A stretch of DNA of 64,000 nucleotides, from assembly GCA_043228905.1 (NCBI GenBank), contig JBHGNT010000002.1:26598001-26662000 (forward strand), read 5' to 3'. Under the pieces are notes generated by a model, which was given only the letters and a program-made list of their open reading frames with translations, had not been told where the DNA came from and ran no database searches. Shown piece after piece: positions 45,298 to 56,714 of the stretch. Source of the DNA: Azolla caroliniana. Taxonomy: Eukaryota > Polypodiophyta. The position numbers were made by a program, and so were the translations under genes. Position 1 is the first letter of the stretch; each line of letters opens with the position of its first letter.

Positions 45298-45626
45298 TCC
45301 TCTAGCAAGCAGGAGGTTCCCCTTGTGGAGTGTCCATCCTCCTAATGAGCAGTTGTGTCATGGATAGATAATATCCACAAGAGACTAGAAGAAAATCGAA
45401 TGGATGAGTTGATGAATTGAAAGACTTCGTAACTGGTGTTGTTCACCTTTGATTGTAATCTAAGTGAACAAACATATTTATACAAGTTCCGAGATTGAAT
45501 ATCTCTAGAATATACTCGAGAAATATCTCGGGAAATATACGTGTCTAGAATATACTATAGAATATTTCTAGAATATACTGAAGACGAGAATATTTTGGAA
45601 TATACTATATGTTAGACTATATAATA

Positions 45627-46721
45627 ACCATATACAATCACTTGCATTGGTTTCAACCTGAAAAGCTTTTGAAGGATCTGGTAAAAGAAATGAAGGAGCC
45701 TTGCATACCCGGTCCTTGAGTTCCTTAAAGGCAAGGTATAGTGTAATATTCCATACAATATTGTCAATTAAGAGTAATTGCGAAGAGATTTTCGCAAAAA
45801 CCCGACAAAACCAAGGAATGATCGAACTTCTCGAATATTCCGAAGAGTGGGCCAAAGTTTGACTTTCTCAATACCAGACGAGTCAATTTCAACTCCTCGT
45901 TCGGTTATGAGATGTCTTAGATAAGTAATTGATTTCTTGGAGAACTCGCATTTTGAGATCTTCGCGTAAAATTGTTTGTCGCCCAATGTTTGTAAAACAA
46001 AGTGAACATGTTTACCATTTTCTTCTAAGGTACGACTATAAACTAAAATATCATCCAAGAAAATAATGACAAATTTTCCAAGTTGTTCTTGGAAGATGTC
46101 ATTCATTTCTTGTTGAAATGTGGCCGGAGCATTGGTCAAAACGAAAGGCATGACCAAAAATTGCTATACCGCGTATGGAATGCCATTTTAGGAACATCTT
46201 CCTCACTTATATGAATTCGATGGTAACATGTACAGAGATCAAGTTTCGTAAAATGTCGAGCTCCCTCAAGACAGTCAATTAGATTGTCAAGCCGAGGCAA
46301 TGGATATGAATTCTTGATCGTCACTTTATTCAAGTGTCGGTAATTAATACGCATACGCCATGTGCCCTCTTTCTTTTTTACCAAGAGAATAGGTGCACCC
46401 CATGGAGATTCACTATAATGTATATAACCCATTTGTAAATAGTCCTTGAGTTGCTTAGATACCTCGTCCTCTTCGGATCGACTTAAGCGATACGAAGGTA
46501 TACTTATTGGCAACACCAGGTACAATATCTATACAATGGTCTAAATTATGTTTAGGAGGTAACCCATGTGGTAATTCACCCGGGAAAACATCACGAAAAT
46601 CATTTAAGATTTCATCGAGTTGTTGTTGTTCAAAATATGATAAATGACCCGAGACACTATCGATATTATAAACGTGAATGTTCGGATCAAGTACACAATA
46701 AAATAAAGAAGAACAAGACAA
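45627..46721 (-). pseudogene. G6 reverse transcriptase remnant
   Basis: Three overlapping frames from right to left. 46721-46455 holds FRDVFPGELPHGLPP and HCIDIVPG. 46525-46136 holds SRSEEDEVSKQLKDYLQMGYI, KKEGTWRMRINYRHLNK and FTKLDLCTCYHRIHI. 46157-45768 holds MPFVLTNAPATFQ, the catalytic FLDDILVYS and ITYLRHLITERGVE. At least two frameshifts separate them. The RNase H start is then cut by the LTR. Confidence 0.88.
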
Positions 46722-47360
46722 CTTGGATATTGATGGAGGGGAAACAATCGAACGAGATTGGTTTTTTACACATTGAATAAAATGAGTACAATCGTTTAGT
46801 ACAAAGGTAATGGAATGGTGAACCCAATCAATAGATAAAGAAGAGTTTTTATTATAAAACTAGGGATAACCCAATATTACATCAGTGCAACAAAGGTTCA
46901 TTACATGGAAGTCTACTTCCTCTATATAAGTATCAATAGAAATTCCTAATGAACGAATCACCCCATTGATGTATTGTACTTTTCCATCAGCTAAGTGCGC
47001 CTTATAGGTGTGATCACTTACGGTGGGTTAGATTCCCCATATCTGAACCAAACGATCATTCACAAAGTTGTGTGAGCTTCCTGAATCAAATAAAAATTGT
47101 ACAGGAGATTTATTGATATACCCATTTGCACGTAGTCAATAATTGGGTCCCAATACATAATGAGGGAAAGAACATTTACAACTACTTAAATGATGTGTAT
47201 AGACCTCAAGGACATAAGGAATTTGACCTTTATAGTCTGCTACTTTGGTTTTATTGTTGTGCTCTTTTCGTTGGAGCTTCTGACATTGCTCTTTCATCTT
47301 ACTCTTCTTTTTGTAGAACATGCAAAAATGATTTTGTCGCTTACAATCGTGATCCATGAA
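46722..47360 (-). pseudogene. G6 gag-protease remnant
   Basis: A retropepsin active site reads FLFDSGSSHNFV on the - strand near 47060-47100, with the usual Asp-Ser-Gly. Upstream, 47136-47357 is lysine-rich with Cys and His but no clean CCHC knuckle. Several stops. Confidence 0.65.
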
Positions 47361-47585
47361 TTCGTTGGGTGTCTTGCGTTGCCCAACGAATTGTGACTAC
47401 ATAGTCCCAGATGCTTCGGGTTTGTTATGGTCCTTTGAAGTACGTTGAAATCCATCCAGTTTTACAATCGTGATCCATGAATTTGTTGGGTGTCTTGCGT
47501 TTCCTAGCGAATTGTGACTGCTTACCCGGACGCTTCGGGTTTGTTATGGTCATTCTTCAAAGTGCGTTGAAATCCATCCAGTTTT
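47341..47585. repeat. 121-bp tandem duplication
   Basis: TTACAATCGTGATCCATGAA starts at 47341 and again at 47462. Both units continue through TTGTGACT, GCTTCGGGTTTGTTATGG and GTTGAAATCCATCCAGTTTT with a handful of differences. It lies in the gag/leader part of G6. Confidence 0.85.
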
Positions 47586-47657
47586 TCATGTACAAGTCAT
47601 CTAAAAGAACTTCTTGGTTCTGGCGACTATCACGGACGAGTAGGTGAGGCTCAATAC

Positions 47658-47660
<3 letters not shown>

Positions 47661-47709
<49 letters not shown>
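47661..47709 (+). repeat. (GA)n microsatellite
   Basis: About 24 uninterrupted GA units in the leader of G6. Confidence 0.95.
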
Positions 47710-47710
<1 letters not shown>

Positions 47711-48306
47711 ATAGACAAGAGAACAAGAAAGAGAGAGAGCAATAGACAAGAGAACAAGAACTGAATTATGCTTCCGTAATTGGTGTTGTTCACCTTGACT
47801 AAGGCCAAGGTGAACCCTTGTATTTATACATGTTTGTGGGCTCTAAATGTAGTTCCATGCAAAGACTCATTCTCATGCCCAAGCTTCCGGAAGCTTCTAA
47901 AAGCTCCTACACGTAGAATAGATAATCTACAATAATCTACTAAGGTAACATGACCATGTATTAGATGTGTTGGTTAAAACATATCGATTGATTATAATAC
48001 AGTAGGTTACAAGTTTGAAAATAGTCATGTCCATATTTACATTTCTTTACTCTGGTCCTTGTGTTTTGTGCCTACTTGCACACCCCTCGTTCACACGTCA
48101 ATCCGTCTGATCTTCCTCCTTGCACCAAGACCCTTGTTCTCATGCGTCACGGCATGTTTGGGGACCGATCTAGACAACATTCCCTTTATCACCGGCTGTT
48201 TGGTCCGAGATCCCGGTGGTCCCGCCTCGTTTCAACACATACCCGCGGAAAACCATGACATATTTGGTGAACTCGAAGTGAAAAGGGGCGACAAAGGAGT
48301 TTGGAA

Positions 48307-50373
48307 ATGAGGGGAAGTGAACTCACTGAAGCAATGGCGGTGGATGTCGACTGCCTGGTTAATGCTTGTGAGAGCATCAGTGGCCTCGATAAGGCTGTGG
48401 AAACAGTAGTTGGCAAGACAGGCCGATTCAACGGGAAGGACGTCACGAACTACTTGGAGGCCTTCAAGGCCGAGATGCTAATGAGAGATGTTCCTGACGA
48501 TAGGCGGTTGTCCGCATTTCCCTAGGTAGTCACACCTACTGCCAAAGTTGGCTGGAGTTCGAGGAGCGGCTTCTCGAAAGATACGGTTTTGATGACTCGT
48601 TCTGGTTATCAAAGAGGGAGCTGATGGAGTGGGTTGTGAGTGTTGGGGAGGGGAGGAACACATCGATGCTCCTCCAAGAGTTTGAAAGACGATTCACGCG
48701 ACTCTCGGCGCTAGACCAAACCGTGCTTGACACGAGCAAGGTCCTATTATTTATCAACTCAGTTGATCCACTTTATCGAGAAAAGGTAGGTCTCTTTTTG
48801 GAGATAGATGATGGGCTCACGATTGATTGGGCCGTGGTAAAAAGGGTTTGTAGCCGTTTTGACAAACGACGTGAATGGAATGACGCGGGGCCGTTGGCGA
48901 CAGGAGGAATTGATTCCGAGATGGTCGAAAGAAACATGAAGGTGGCTCAAGTTTGGTGCGGTTCTGACCAACGTGGTCAAGGGCCCATCCAGGGCCGCAA
49001 CTCTGGACGAGCTGACGAAGATGGTGCGCAATCTCTAGATTGCCAAGCTCGGAGAGATGGCGAGGGATAGTCGCATGACCAGAGGCCTTCGGTTGAGCAA
49101 CGATGCATCTGGTGCGATGCCGCCTGTCACATCCGGAGAGAGTGCATCGATTTCGCTGAAGCACTCAAGAACAATGTTATGTATCTCTGGAATGAATGGG
49201 TACACGCGTGCGACACGCGAAGGCCCATTGAGGTGAATACCAGACGAGATGGCATGAAGAGGATAATGGAAGAAGCCACTGCCTAGAGCGCCCCCCGAGG
49301 CCATTTACTACTTACTGTTGACAGGGATCCAAGTAGGCAGAGAGAAGGGAATTGGATCCGGAAGCAATACCGGATTTTGGTCGCCAGTACTGGAGGGCCT
49401 ATCCGGAGTGAAGCTAATGAAAGATGAGGCGAACCGCACGGAGAGGCGGGTCTAAGAGGGCACCGGATGGGATGATCCGTGGAAGCGAAGACCGGTTTCG
49501 TGGTAACAGTGTGCCAGAACTTTGAGGTTCTGGTTGAAGACAAGCGGGTCGTAAAGTCCAGAGGGGCCGGACCTTCGAACCGATATGAAAGCTAAAGCGG
49601 TTCGAAGAAAAACGATAGAGGCTAGACCAAATCATAAGAAAGGGCTAAATTCTTGAGTTGCCAGCTAAACTTGGAGATCGAGAAGACAATAGACCTATGA
49701 AAGGTCTTGGAGGAATGAATCCTCGACAGTCGCGTGGAATTCATGTTGCGGGAAGTGCTAGGGACAGTGAAGAAGGAGTTGCATGATGGCATTGTCGATC
49801 TGGTAAAGAGGAAGAGGCTGTCAACGGAGTCGGAGGTTGAAAGGCCGGTTGAAGTGAGGACGGCCCTGATCGATGAGGTGGCGGTAGAAGAAGAATACGC
49901 CGAAAGCCACTACATGAGGCCACATTAGGCAAGAGCTACCACAGAGACGCCGGTTTGGATCGGGGATGTGAAGGAGCCGGTGATAGCATTGATCGACCAT
50001 GGATCAGAGATCAACTTAATGTCGATGGACTTCTATAGAAAGGGGAAGTGGCCAATCAACACGAAGCACGAGTACGGGTGGAAGATATGCGCGGTGACCC
50101 GTGCAACGGAGGAGTTGCACAGAGCATGCCCAAATTCCGAGTGAAGGTCAGGGATGTTGAGATCGACCAACACTTGTTCGTGCAAGAGACATCTTCCCAC
50201 CTGGTGATTCTCGACGAACCTTACATTATGGCGGCTCCCAGTGACGCTAAAGTGTTGGACAACGGTTCGGCGTACGAGCGGGTGAAGAGCCAGGGCAGAC
50301 AACATTCAGTCCAATATTTGAAAGTCCAACCACGAGCAGAATCGTAATACTCTCGCGAACGAAGACCGAGAGG
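48307..50373 (+). pseudogene. G5 gag-protease remnant
   Basis: ATG at 48307 matches the G2 start. CCHC knuckle at 49104-49145 keeps its ligands but has Cys for the usual Gly before His. The protease site is again Asp-His-Gly-Ser (about 49995-50006). Frame broken near 48525 (TAG for Arg), in the zinc-knuckle region, at 49287, 49455, 49926 and 50140. The terminator region reads GATTATTGA, so the five-T slippery run is lost here. Confidence 0.85.
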
Positions 50374-51657
50374 ATTATTGAAGAGGGCTATCAAGACGTG
50401 GGGCCGTGATAGTTCGGACATGCGGAAGAAACCCCACACCTGTACTGTAGGTAGGACATTTTGGCCCTCTGTTAACGGAGATTGTACCATAGCCGACATC
50501 GGTGGCCGGGAAAGGACGCAGGTTGAAGGGCTCTTGAAGGCATGCGGAGCCTTAGGCCCAAACGAAGAGATCGGTGGCGCCGTGGAGGCAGTGTCATTTG
50601 ACGAAACCCTCAGGGATATCGAGAGCGTAGTCGAGGAGGATCTACACGAAGACCGGATTATTCCGGTCGGTTCAGTCGATATGTACAAAGTCATCGTGGA
50701 CTTCGGGAGGAAGGTCAGTTTAGATCGAACGGCCCGAATGAGCACGAAGTACAAGAATTTGGACTGGAAGGTGAGGCCAATCGCGACTCCCTTGTAAGAG
50801 GATAGTTGGGAGCGGATGAAAGGGGTCGCGACCGATCCAAGCCTGCGAGATCCGGCCGACAGAGGACTCTGGTTTACCGACGAGACGCTACAGGAGCTGA
50901 AGATAAGTGAGGTTGGATTCCTACTGCCGATAGAGGAGGACCGGTTTAGGAGGATGCTTGGGAGGTATGGTAAATCCTTCGCATTCTCGCCGGGGGAGAT
51001 CGGGTGCGTCGATCCGACAATCGTAGAACCAATGGTGATCTTCACGGTACCGCATGTGCCGTGGAGCCTCAAACCGATTCCGGTACGAATGGCTCACATC
51101 CCGAAGTTGATGGGGCTGCTCAAGCAGAAGGTGGAGATGGGGATACTCGAGCCGTTGAGTTTCCTTATTCGAATCAGTGGTTTATGGTGCCGAAGAAGAA
51201 CGACACGCTGCGCTTTATACAGGACCTACAACCTGTCAACAAGGTGACAATTTGGCATGCAAAAGTCAGACCGATCATTGATTAGTTTGCGGAGACCTTC
51301 ACCGGAAGGTTGATCTACTTGGTCAGGAATCTATACTCCGGGTATGACTAGTTCCAGCTAGCTGTGGAGAGTAGGGACACCACGATGATGTGAACCCCTC
51401 TCGGCCTAGTTTGGATGTGTACCCTACCGCAAGGATGGACCAATTCGGTGGCACACATGGGGAATGCAATGAACAAAGTGTTGAGGGACTACATCCCGGA
51501 CATCACCATGCCATTTTTAGATGACATCTCGATCAAGGGAAGTCCAGAGGACACAAAGTATGGGTCGTCGGAGCGGGCGAATGCCGAAAGTTTGTTGCAG
51601 ACCACATCTCCGACTGTGAGAAGATACTGTACAGGCTTGAGGGCGCTCAACTTACCT
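50374..51657 (+). pseudogene. G5 pol remnant
   Basis: The junction peptide AIKTWGRDSS then PHTCTVGR matches G1 and G2. RT is readable to FLDD (about 51513-51524, MPFLDDISIKG). TAA at 50795-50797, a frameshift near 51160 and TAG/TGA codons at 51283, 51348 and 51391. Everything after the RT palm is absent. Confidence 0.85.
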
Positions 51658-52540
51658 TCTTTCTTTGTAGCCTTTCCAGCCACAATACCAACATTCCGTT
51701 TCAACCTTCCCTTGTCGATTCCCAGTGCTGCGATGACTCCCTCTGCTTGTGGAGGGTCTGGAACTGATGTCGGCATGTCATTTATGCCTCAAATTCTGCT
51801 CTTGTCAACCGCTATCATTGCATGTTGATCCACCTCGTCCTCCACGGCCACGGGGTCAATTCGCCTCGATGTACAACATCCGGCTGTCTGATTGTGTGCT
51901 CCTTGACACACCGCGTGGTTCTCTTCGACCATAAGCATCGATTGTAGGTCAAAAAATGACGGTGGCTTTTCCCTTGTGCAAATAGCCGTCCGGATCAGTC
52001 CGTACCTCTGAGCTAGACCACTGAGGCAAATCTGTACCATTTCGTCCTTGTCCACCATCCGTTGTAGACTTCCTTGATTTTGGTGATGTAGCCGGTCATC
52101 GTCATATCCCTCTGTCGGATATTGTTGAGCTCTTGACGGAGCTGCAACTTCTGGGCCATGGTACTTGCGGCGAAAATCTTTTTTAGATTTTCCTAGGGAT
52201 CCTTTGGCTTCTTTGTATCCCGAATGTAGCCCAACATTTGCTGGTGCACACATGACGCAAGGCAGTACAAGACTCTGCTTGCTCCTTGTTCCCAAACCGG
52301 AAAATCCTTGGGTGCCAATTTTGGCACTACATTTTCTCCTTCAAGATGTAACTCCAGTTGCCATGCCCGAGCAAGTACTGGTGCATCTTGTACTCCCAAG
52401 ATGCATTGTTGTTTCTATCCAACTTCTCAATGGGAAGAGCACCACCCATTCCTCTGTCCATTTCTTGTTTGTTCTTTTCCAGAGATTAGGGTTTGTCTAT
52501 GTTGAACACTTGTTGGCAGGAGAGGATTCTCAACCCTCGC
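51658..52540 (-). pseudogene. C3 copia gag (UBN2 type)
   Basis: On the - strand: LEGENVVPKLAPKDFPVW, SVHQ-like HQQMLGYIRDTKKPKDP, a TAG where Trp is expected, ENLKKIFAASTMAQKLQL, RQELNNIRQRDMT and GYITKIKEV. This is the standard plant UBN2 gag. A frameshift near 52040 puts the C-terminal part (LIRTAICTREKPPSFFDLQSML) in another frame. No zinc knuckle remains before the junction with G5. Confidence 0.85.
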
Positions 52541-52552
52541 GCTCTGATACCA
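52541..52552 (-). other. C3 primer-binding site (initiator-Met type)
   Basis: TGGTATCAGAGC on the - strand, directly beside the LTR end. Confidence 0.93.
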
Positions 52553-53131
52553 TGTAAAGATTCAAGTGCGGAAGCTAAACAGAATAGAACCGGCTTAGCT
52601 AGACATCAACAGAGAGAAACACAGAGAAAACAATGGAGATGAATAGTATGCGGGAGAGACAGAGAGAGAAGAAGACTCAAAAAACTCAATTCAAATAATA
52701 ACACTCTATAGATACAAATGTGCTTAGTCGGCACTTTTATACAAGTCCATAAAGGACGGTCAGAAGTACTGACAAGTACTTCAATGCTCATAACTGAGCT
52801 ACTAATACTAACTCCTAGAAATATAACTACCTACTAAGCTAGGAGCATAGGCCTCTAATGGCCTACCAGCTCCCCGTGGATCTAGGCCTAGCCGATCAGC
52901 CTTCATCCGATCGGCTCTGCTTGTTCAGCCAATCCGGCCCATGTTGAGCTTGCTTGTGAACAAGAAATATGTAAAACACATCCACACTTAGTTACAAAAG
53001 GGTTGGTTTAAATACCAACTAACTTAGGCAACTGCCCCTTCTACTATTTATAAAACTAGTATGAACCTAGAGTGTTTGTTGCTAGTGCGAAAGACATTGC
53101 ATTGGGGAAGTTGGGTTTGATTCTCAACACG
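52553..53131 (-). repeat. C3 5' LTR
   Basis: Outer end TGTTGAGAATCAAACCCAAC (- strand, from 53131), the same start as C0 at 24564. The inner end reads CTTTACA next to the PBS. Contains the TAAATAGTAGAAGGGGCAG block. The 3' half of the element is absent. Confidence 0.8.
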
Positions 53132-53745
53132 AGAAAAGTCCAGACCATGCTAGATGCATCCTCTTCTCATGTCCATGGACCCTACAAAAGGGACCAAACA
53201 AGTTATCATTCATTAATGTACAAATATGAATATAGGATTGAGTAGAAATGAGTAAAAATGTGGATATACAAATTAGTATCGAAGCTCACAAAGTCTATGT
53301 AGCTTGAATTGTACAGATTCTAAACACCTTGGTTGATTTAATCCTACAATTACAGACGAGGGGGGGAAAACATCAACACAATATTTTGCTTTCACTTAAA
53401 CAATTTAACAAATTTTCTTCTCTTTAGATATGTTGATATTGACATTTCAGGGTTGCAATAGACGAATTCTAAGTTGAATAGAAGTCACTAACTTCCTATC
53501 TAAAGATGTTTAGAAAAATAAATCACATGTCACGTATTCAAGTGTCCCACAAATGTTTAGAAAAAAATCTTATTGGAAATTAAATGAGGTATAGCCCCTA
53601 ACAACTCAAAATCACAACATATGTCACTAGGATGATCATCCATGTCCTCACAAATGCATTGCTAGGTCCTTTGAAGACCGCCATGAGAACAAAAAATGTC
53701 ATGAGAAAGGTCAAAACCAATTTAGATCCTCCACAACAAGATTAA
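53132..53745. other. Intergenic stretch
   Basis: AT-rich, no recognisable coding sequence. It may hold the 3' end of the - strand locus to its right. Confidence 0.5.
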
Positions 53746-54832
53746 TCATGTAGTTATATGCACAAATAATGAAATAAACAACACACCCAATGCCAACTCA
53801 GCTCCTGGCGTCCCCCTAGTGTCCTCATCTCCGTTTGAGCTTGGTGAGTTGGAGTTTGACATTTTAGTGGTCTTCTTTTTTGGTGGTCTTGATTGCACTT
53901 TAGATGCCCTTTTCGGGGCCTTCACTGGGGAGGGCAAGGGCTCGCTTAGAGTTACATGGCCTTGTATATAAGGCCTCAAGGTGACAATAAGGTTTTGTGA
54001 GCTTTCTAGATCTTTAAAAGATTCTGGCCCACAAGTTTCCCTTACTAGTAGATCTTCAGAAAGGTACACTTTACGTACCCCCTTAGAGCACTCTATCGTT
54101 ACAAAAATGTTGGTTGAATCTGAATCTTCGTAGTCAAATCTTAGAATATGGCCATACATAAATGAGGTTTCATTTTCAAGCTGACCGTCACCCTTCTTCT
54201 TTGATGTATACAACACGACTTTTTTCTTGGAGTCGACGTATTGCATACACCATTCCTTGTTCGTTAGATCACAGTCAGGAAGGTCCTCACCACCAGTAGC
54301 TGCTAACTGTTGTTGGGGTGGGGGGTGAGGCCTAGATTCGCTTCACCCCCTCCCAAGGGGGTTACGATAAAGAGAGAGGAGAGAGTGAAAATAAGAATGA
54401 CACCAAAATAAGAGGGAAAAAGTTATTCATTACATACCCCATAGGGGGTTTATATAATACATCCAATGTAACGGTTACATGACCGTTATAAATAAGACCG
54501 TTACACATTCTTGTACACATGCACATAATTATGCATGTGTCCATACACATACTCATCCTCACACACTCATTTACTTTACACATACACATCAACCACATCA
54601 TTACACATACCCTTATGCTTCCCTGTATATTCTTACAGGTAACACAAACATTTTCTTTTGGCTGACATCATCGGATGGTTGAGATTTTGTCTCCTCATTG
54701 AAGAGAAGCTTTTTTCCTCTCTTCATGTTCTGAGGAACTATTAGTTTCTGGGTCTCAATTGGAGAGCCCTGAATCCGGAGCTTTATCTTCTTCACAGGTC
54801 GGTTCGACAAGTTCTCAAATGACCTATTTAAG
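53746..54832 (-). CDS. Gene-like locus of unknown function, at least two exons (partial model)
   Basis: The upstream part has an acceptor (TTCTTAAATAG/GTCATTTGAG, 54832) and donor (ACCT/GTAAGAAT, near 54637). Between them is a basic peptide (PVKKIKLRIQGSP, KRGKKLLFNEE). The downstream exon is open from about 54330 to 53746: a Pro/Gln stretch, DLPDCDLTNKEWCMQYV, then an acidic region (FDYEDSDSTNIFVTIEC, VRKVYLSEDLLVRE) and a Lys/Pro/Ser-rich tail (KRASKVQSRPPKKKTTK). 54335-54620 between them would be intron and is repeat-like. I do not recognise a family. Head-to-head with the DUF7869-type locus. Could be a host gene, or the second gene of a transposon; the model is incomplete at both ends. 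Confidence 0.5.
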
Positions 54833-55300
54833 AAAGGACATGCGAAAACATAAGTTAGGTGGTTACCTAGATTAAGGTTGTATATTAAAATATACATAAG
54901 TAGACAAAGACAAAAACTAGTAGACGATTTGTGGTAAACTATAAATATCAATCTTATATTAAGTGAACATGATAGTCCTTTATTCAAAAATGATATATCT
55001 TAATAATTATACAAGGATATGTATCATATTGAAGGGTAGGTATGGCTTATATTGATTCCATATCCATATTGTAGAGAATTTGCATATGACAGACTTAAAT
55101 TTGGTATCATAAAGGTAATTCATGGGTTATTTTCTATTATTTTAAGCTATTATAGGTCATAAGACCTTTTTAAGTAAGGCCGCTAGCTACAAAATATAGC
55201 AAATGTCACTAAAAAAGTCTGAATTGGACATAAATTTTGGTATCTTCTCACACATGTACTAAATTGTTCCCCCAAACACATAATATTCCTGTTTAAATTC

Positions 55301-55505
55301 TGTGTTTTATACAGTAACTCGATACGTCGTATCGTGGTCCTGTATAAAGTTCGTGTTTTATACAGGAACTCGATACAGGGTATCGAGTTCATGTATAAAG
55401 TTCGTGTTTTGTACAGGAATTCGATACGACGTATCGAGTTCCTGTATAAAGTTTGTGATTTATACACTGTATAAAACATGGACGCCGTATCGAGTTCTTG
55501 AGTGC
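55301..55505. repeat. 51-bp tandem array of alternating palindromes (~4 units)
   Basis: Units start at 55301, 55352, 55403 and 55454 (GTGTTTTATACAG). Each contains two inverted repeats: GAACTCGATACG facing CGTATCGAGTTC, and CTGTATAAA facing TTTATACAG. The period is a multiple of three, so both strands stay open by chance. It lies between the two divergent loci. Confidence 0.88.
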
Positions 55506-55966
55506 TAAAACATATTTACAAAAATGTCCAAAGTGTCAGACGCTTACCTGGAGTCTTGGTGCTCGATTTTCTTTGAAGACATGCTTCACGTTGTCGATGC
55601 TTAGGGGGAGATCCCAATTTGGTGCTCCGTGCTCTATGTGCTTTGTTTGCTCTGTGTGCTCTTGTGCTTTGTTCTGCGCCTGTGCTTCGTGTGATTGAGA
55701 TGTGAGGTCTTCCTATTTATAGGGATTGATCACAGTGGTTAAAGTAACCATAGTCACTTTAACCAAGGTTGCCAAGCTTAAGGTTAGTTAGTTAGTAATC
55801 AGAGTCACTTTAACCAGAGTTACTTTATTTAGTACATAATCTTGAGTGTACCAATCACTCTCTAATGGATTTGAATTAAATGATGCTTATGAATTCATCA
55901 ATGATTAAATACTCAAACTAACATACAATGACTTTGAAGGTCATGAAGGAAACAATGATAGAGGTT

Positions 55967-56191
55967 CATGAATGAACCAATGATTGAATACTCAAAGTAA
56001 CATTTTTATGACTCTTAATTGCTTTGTATTAAAGATGTGGCCATGAATGAACCAATGATTGAATACTCAAAGTAACATTTTTATGACTCTTAATTGCTTT
56101 GTATTAAAGATGTGGCCATGAATGAACCAATGATTGAAAAAGGCTTATATTTAAAATGGTGGGCATGAATGAACCAATGATTGAGAAGTTC
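55967..56191. repeat. 75-bp tandem repeat
   Basis: CATGAATGAACCAATGATTG starts at 55967, 56042 and 56117; a shorter unit begins at 56164. The first two units continue with GAATACTCAAAGTAACATTT and are nearly identical. A diverged copy lies upstream near 55890. Confidence 0.88.
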
Positions 56192-56415
56192 TATCTTAAA
56201 TGTGGGTGCCATTAATTAACCAATGATTTTTACTTTAAACCAACATATATATGGCTTGGTAATGATTGTAATTATATTATACTTGATGGCTAAAGTAAAT
56301 TTAATTTAAATGATATATTATCGTATTAATAAGGTATAAAAAATAATTGATTTAACTTTATATTAACTAGTTTAAGTAATTATTAATATGTTGAATACAA
56401 TTATTATATTAAAAA

Positions 56416-56550
56416 TAGGAAATTGGTAAATTCACAGTTTTTTCCGTATTTTCACAATTTTTTGGGGGGATGGAATCTGGCTATAATTTGTAATCATATA
56501 AAAAAAAACTGTGAAAATACAGAAAAAACCGTGAATTTACCAATTTCCTA
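56416..56550. repeat. Foldback (inverted-repeat) element, 41-bp arms
   Basis: 56416-56456 is the reverse complement of 56510-56550 except for two mismatches; the loop is 53 bp. Begins TAGGAAATTGG and ends CCAATTTCCTA. Size and shape fit a small MITE or foldback element. Flanks are A-rich, so a target duplication cannot be judged. Confidence 0.8.
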
Positions 56551-56714
56551 AAAATAATATCTTTATTTATTTTACTAATATAATATTAAATAATATAGAC
56601 ATTATATTGAGGGAGCTTCTGTTTAGAGAGGAGTTTATGTTTAGAGAGTAGCTTATCAGTTTTTTATATTAGCCCAAACACATAACTTAAAGAACTCTGT
56701 GTGGACCTTAAGCC

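Larger units (their letters stand above)
42335..45360 (-). mobile_element. C2: mosaic of decayed copia fragments
   Basis: On the - strand: GAG-pre-integrase and integrase pieces (45297-44418), linker (44360-44133), a + strand LTR piece (about 43850-44080), RT N-terminus (about 43640-43450), a foreign integrase C-terminal piece (43445-43206), RT remainder (43205-42717) and an RNase H start (42619-42335). No 5' LTR, gag or PBS of its own is left; the right edge meets G6 at about 45360. Confidence 0.8.
45361..48040 (-). mobile_element. G6: conventional Ty3/gypsy element, internally deleted
   Basis: Related LTR-like ends at about 45361-45626 and 47750-48040 share GTGTTGTTCACCTT followed by a TATTTATACA stretch. 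Between them on the - strand are a gag/protease region and RT. RNase H stops right after its first Asp (VETNASDC, about 45627-45660) and the LTR follows; most of RNase H and all of integrase are deleted. Not of the G2 family: RT reads NSYPLPRLDNLID and FLDDILVYS as in ordinary plant elements. Confidence 0.75.
48041..51657 (+). mobile_element. G5: decayed, 3'-truncated member of the G2 family
   Basis: Begins with the end of an LTR (48041-48264, GAGATCCCGGTGGTCCCGCC and CATGACA) and a PBS variant (TGGTGAACTCGAAGTGAA, 48267-48284). Gag-pro and RT follow. Homology to G2 ends inside RT at about 51657, where a - strand copia fragment (C3) begins. Many stops arose at CGG, CGA and TGG codons. Confidence 0.88.

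Noticed and set aside
55183-55508. Open frames on both strands of the 51-bp array, resembling a 17-residue repeat protein
   Set aside because: The repeat period is a multiple of three, which keeps any stop-free unit open. The peptides are Tyr/Cys/Ile-rich with no start context or neighbours in frame.
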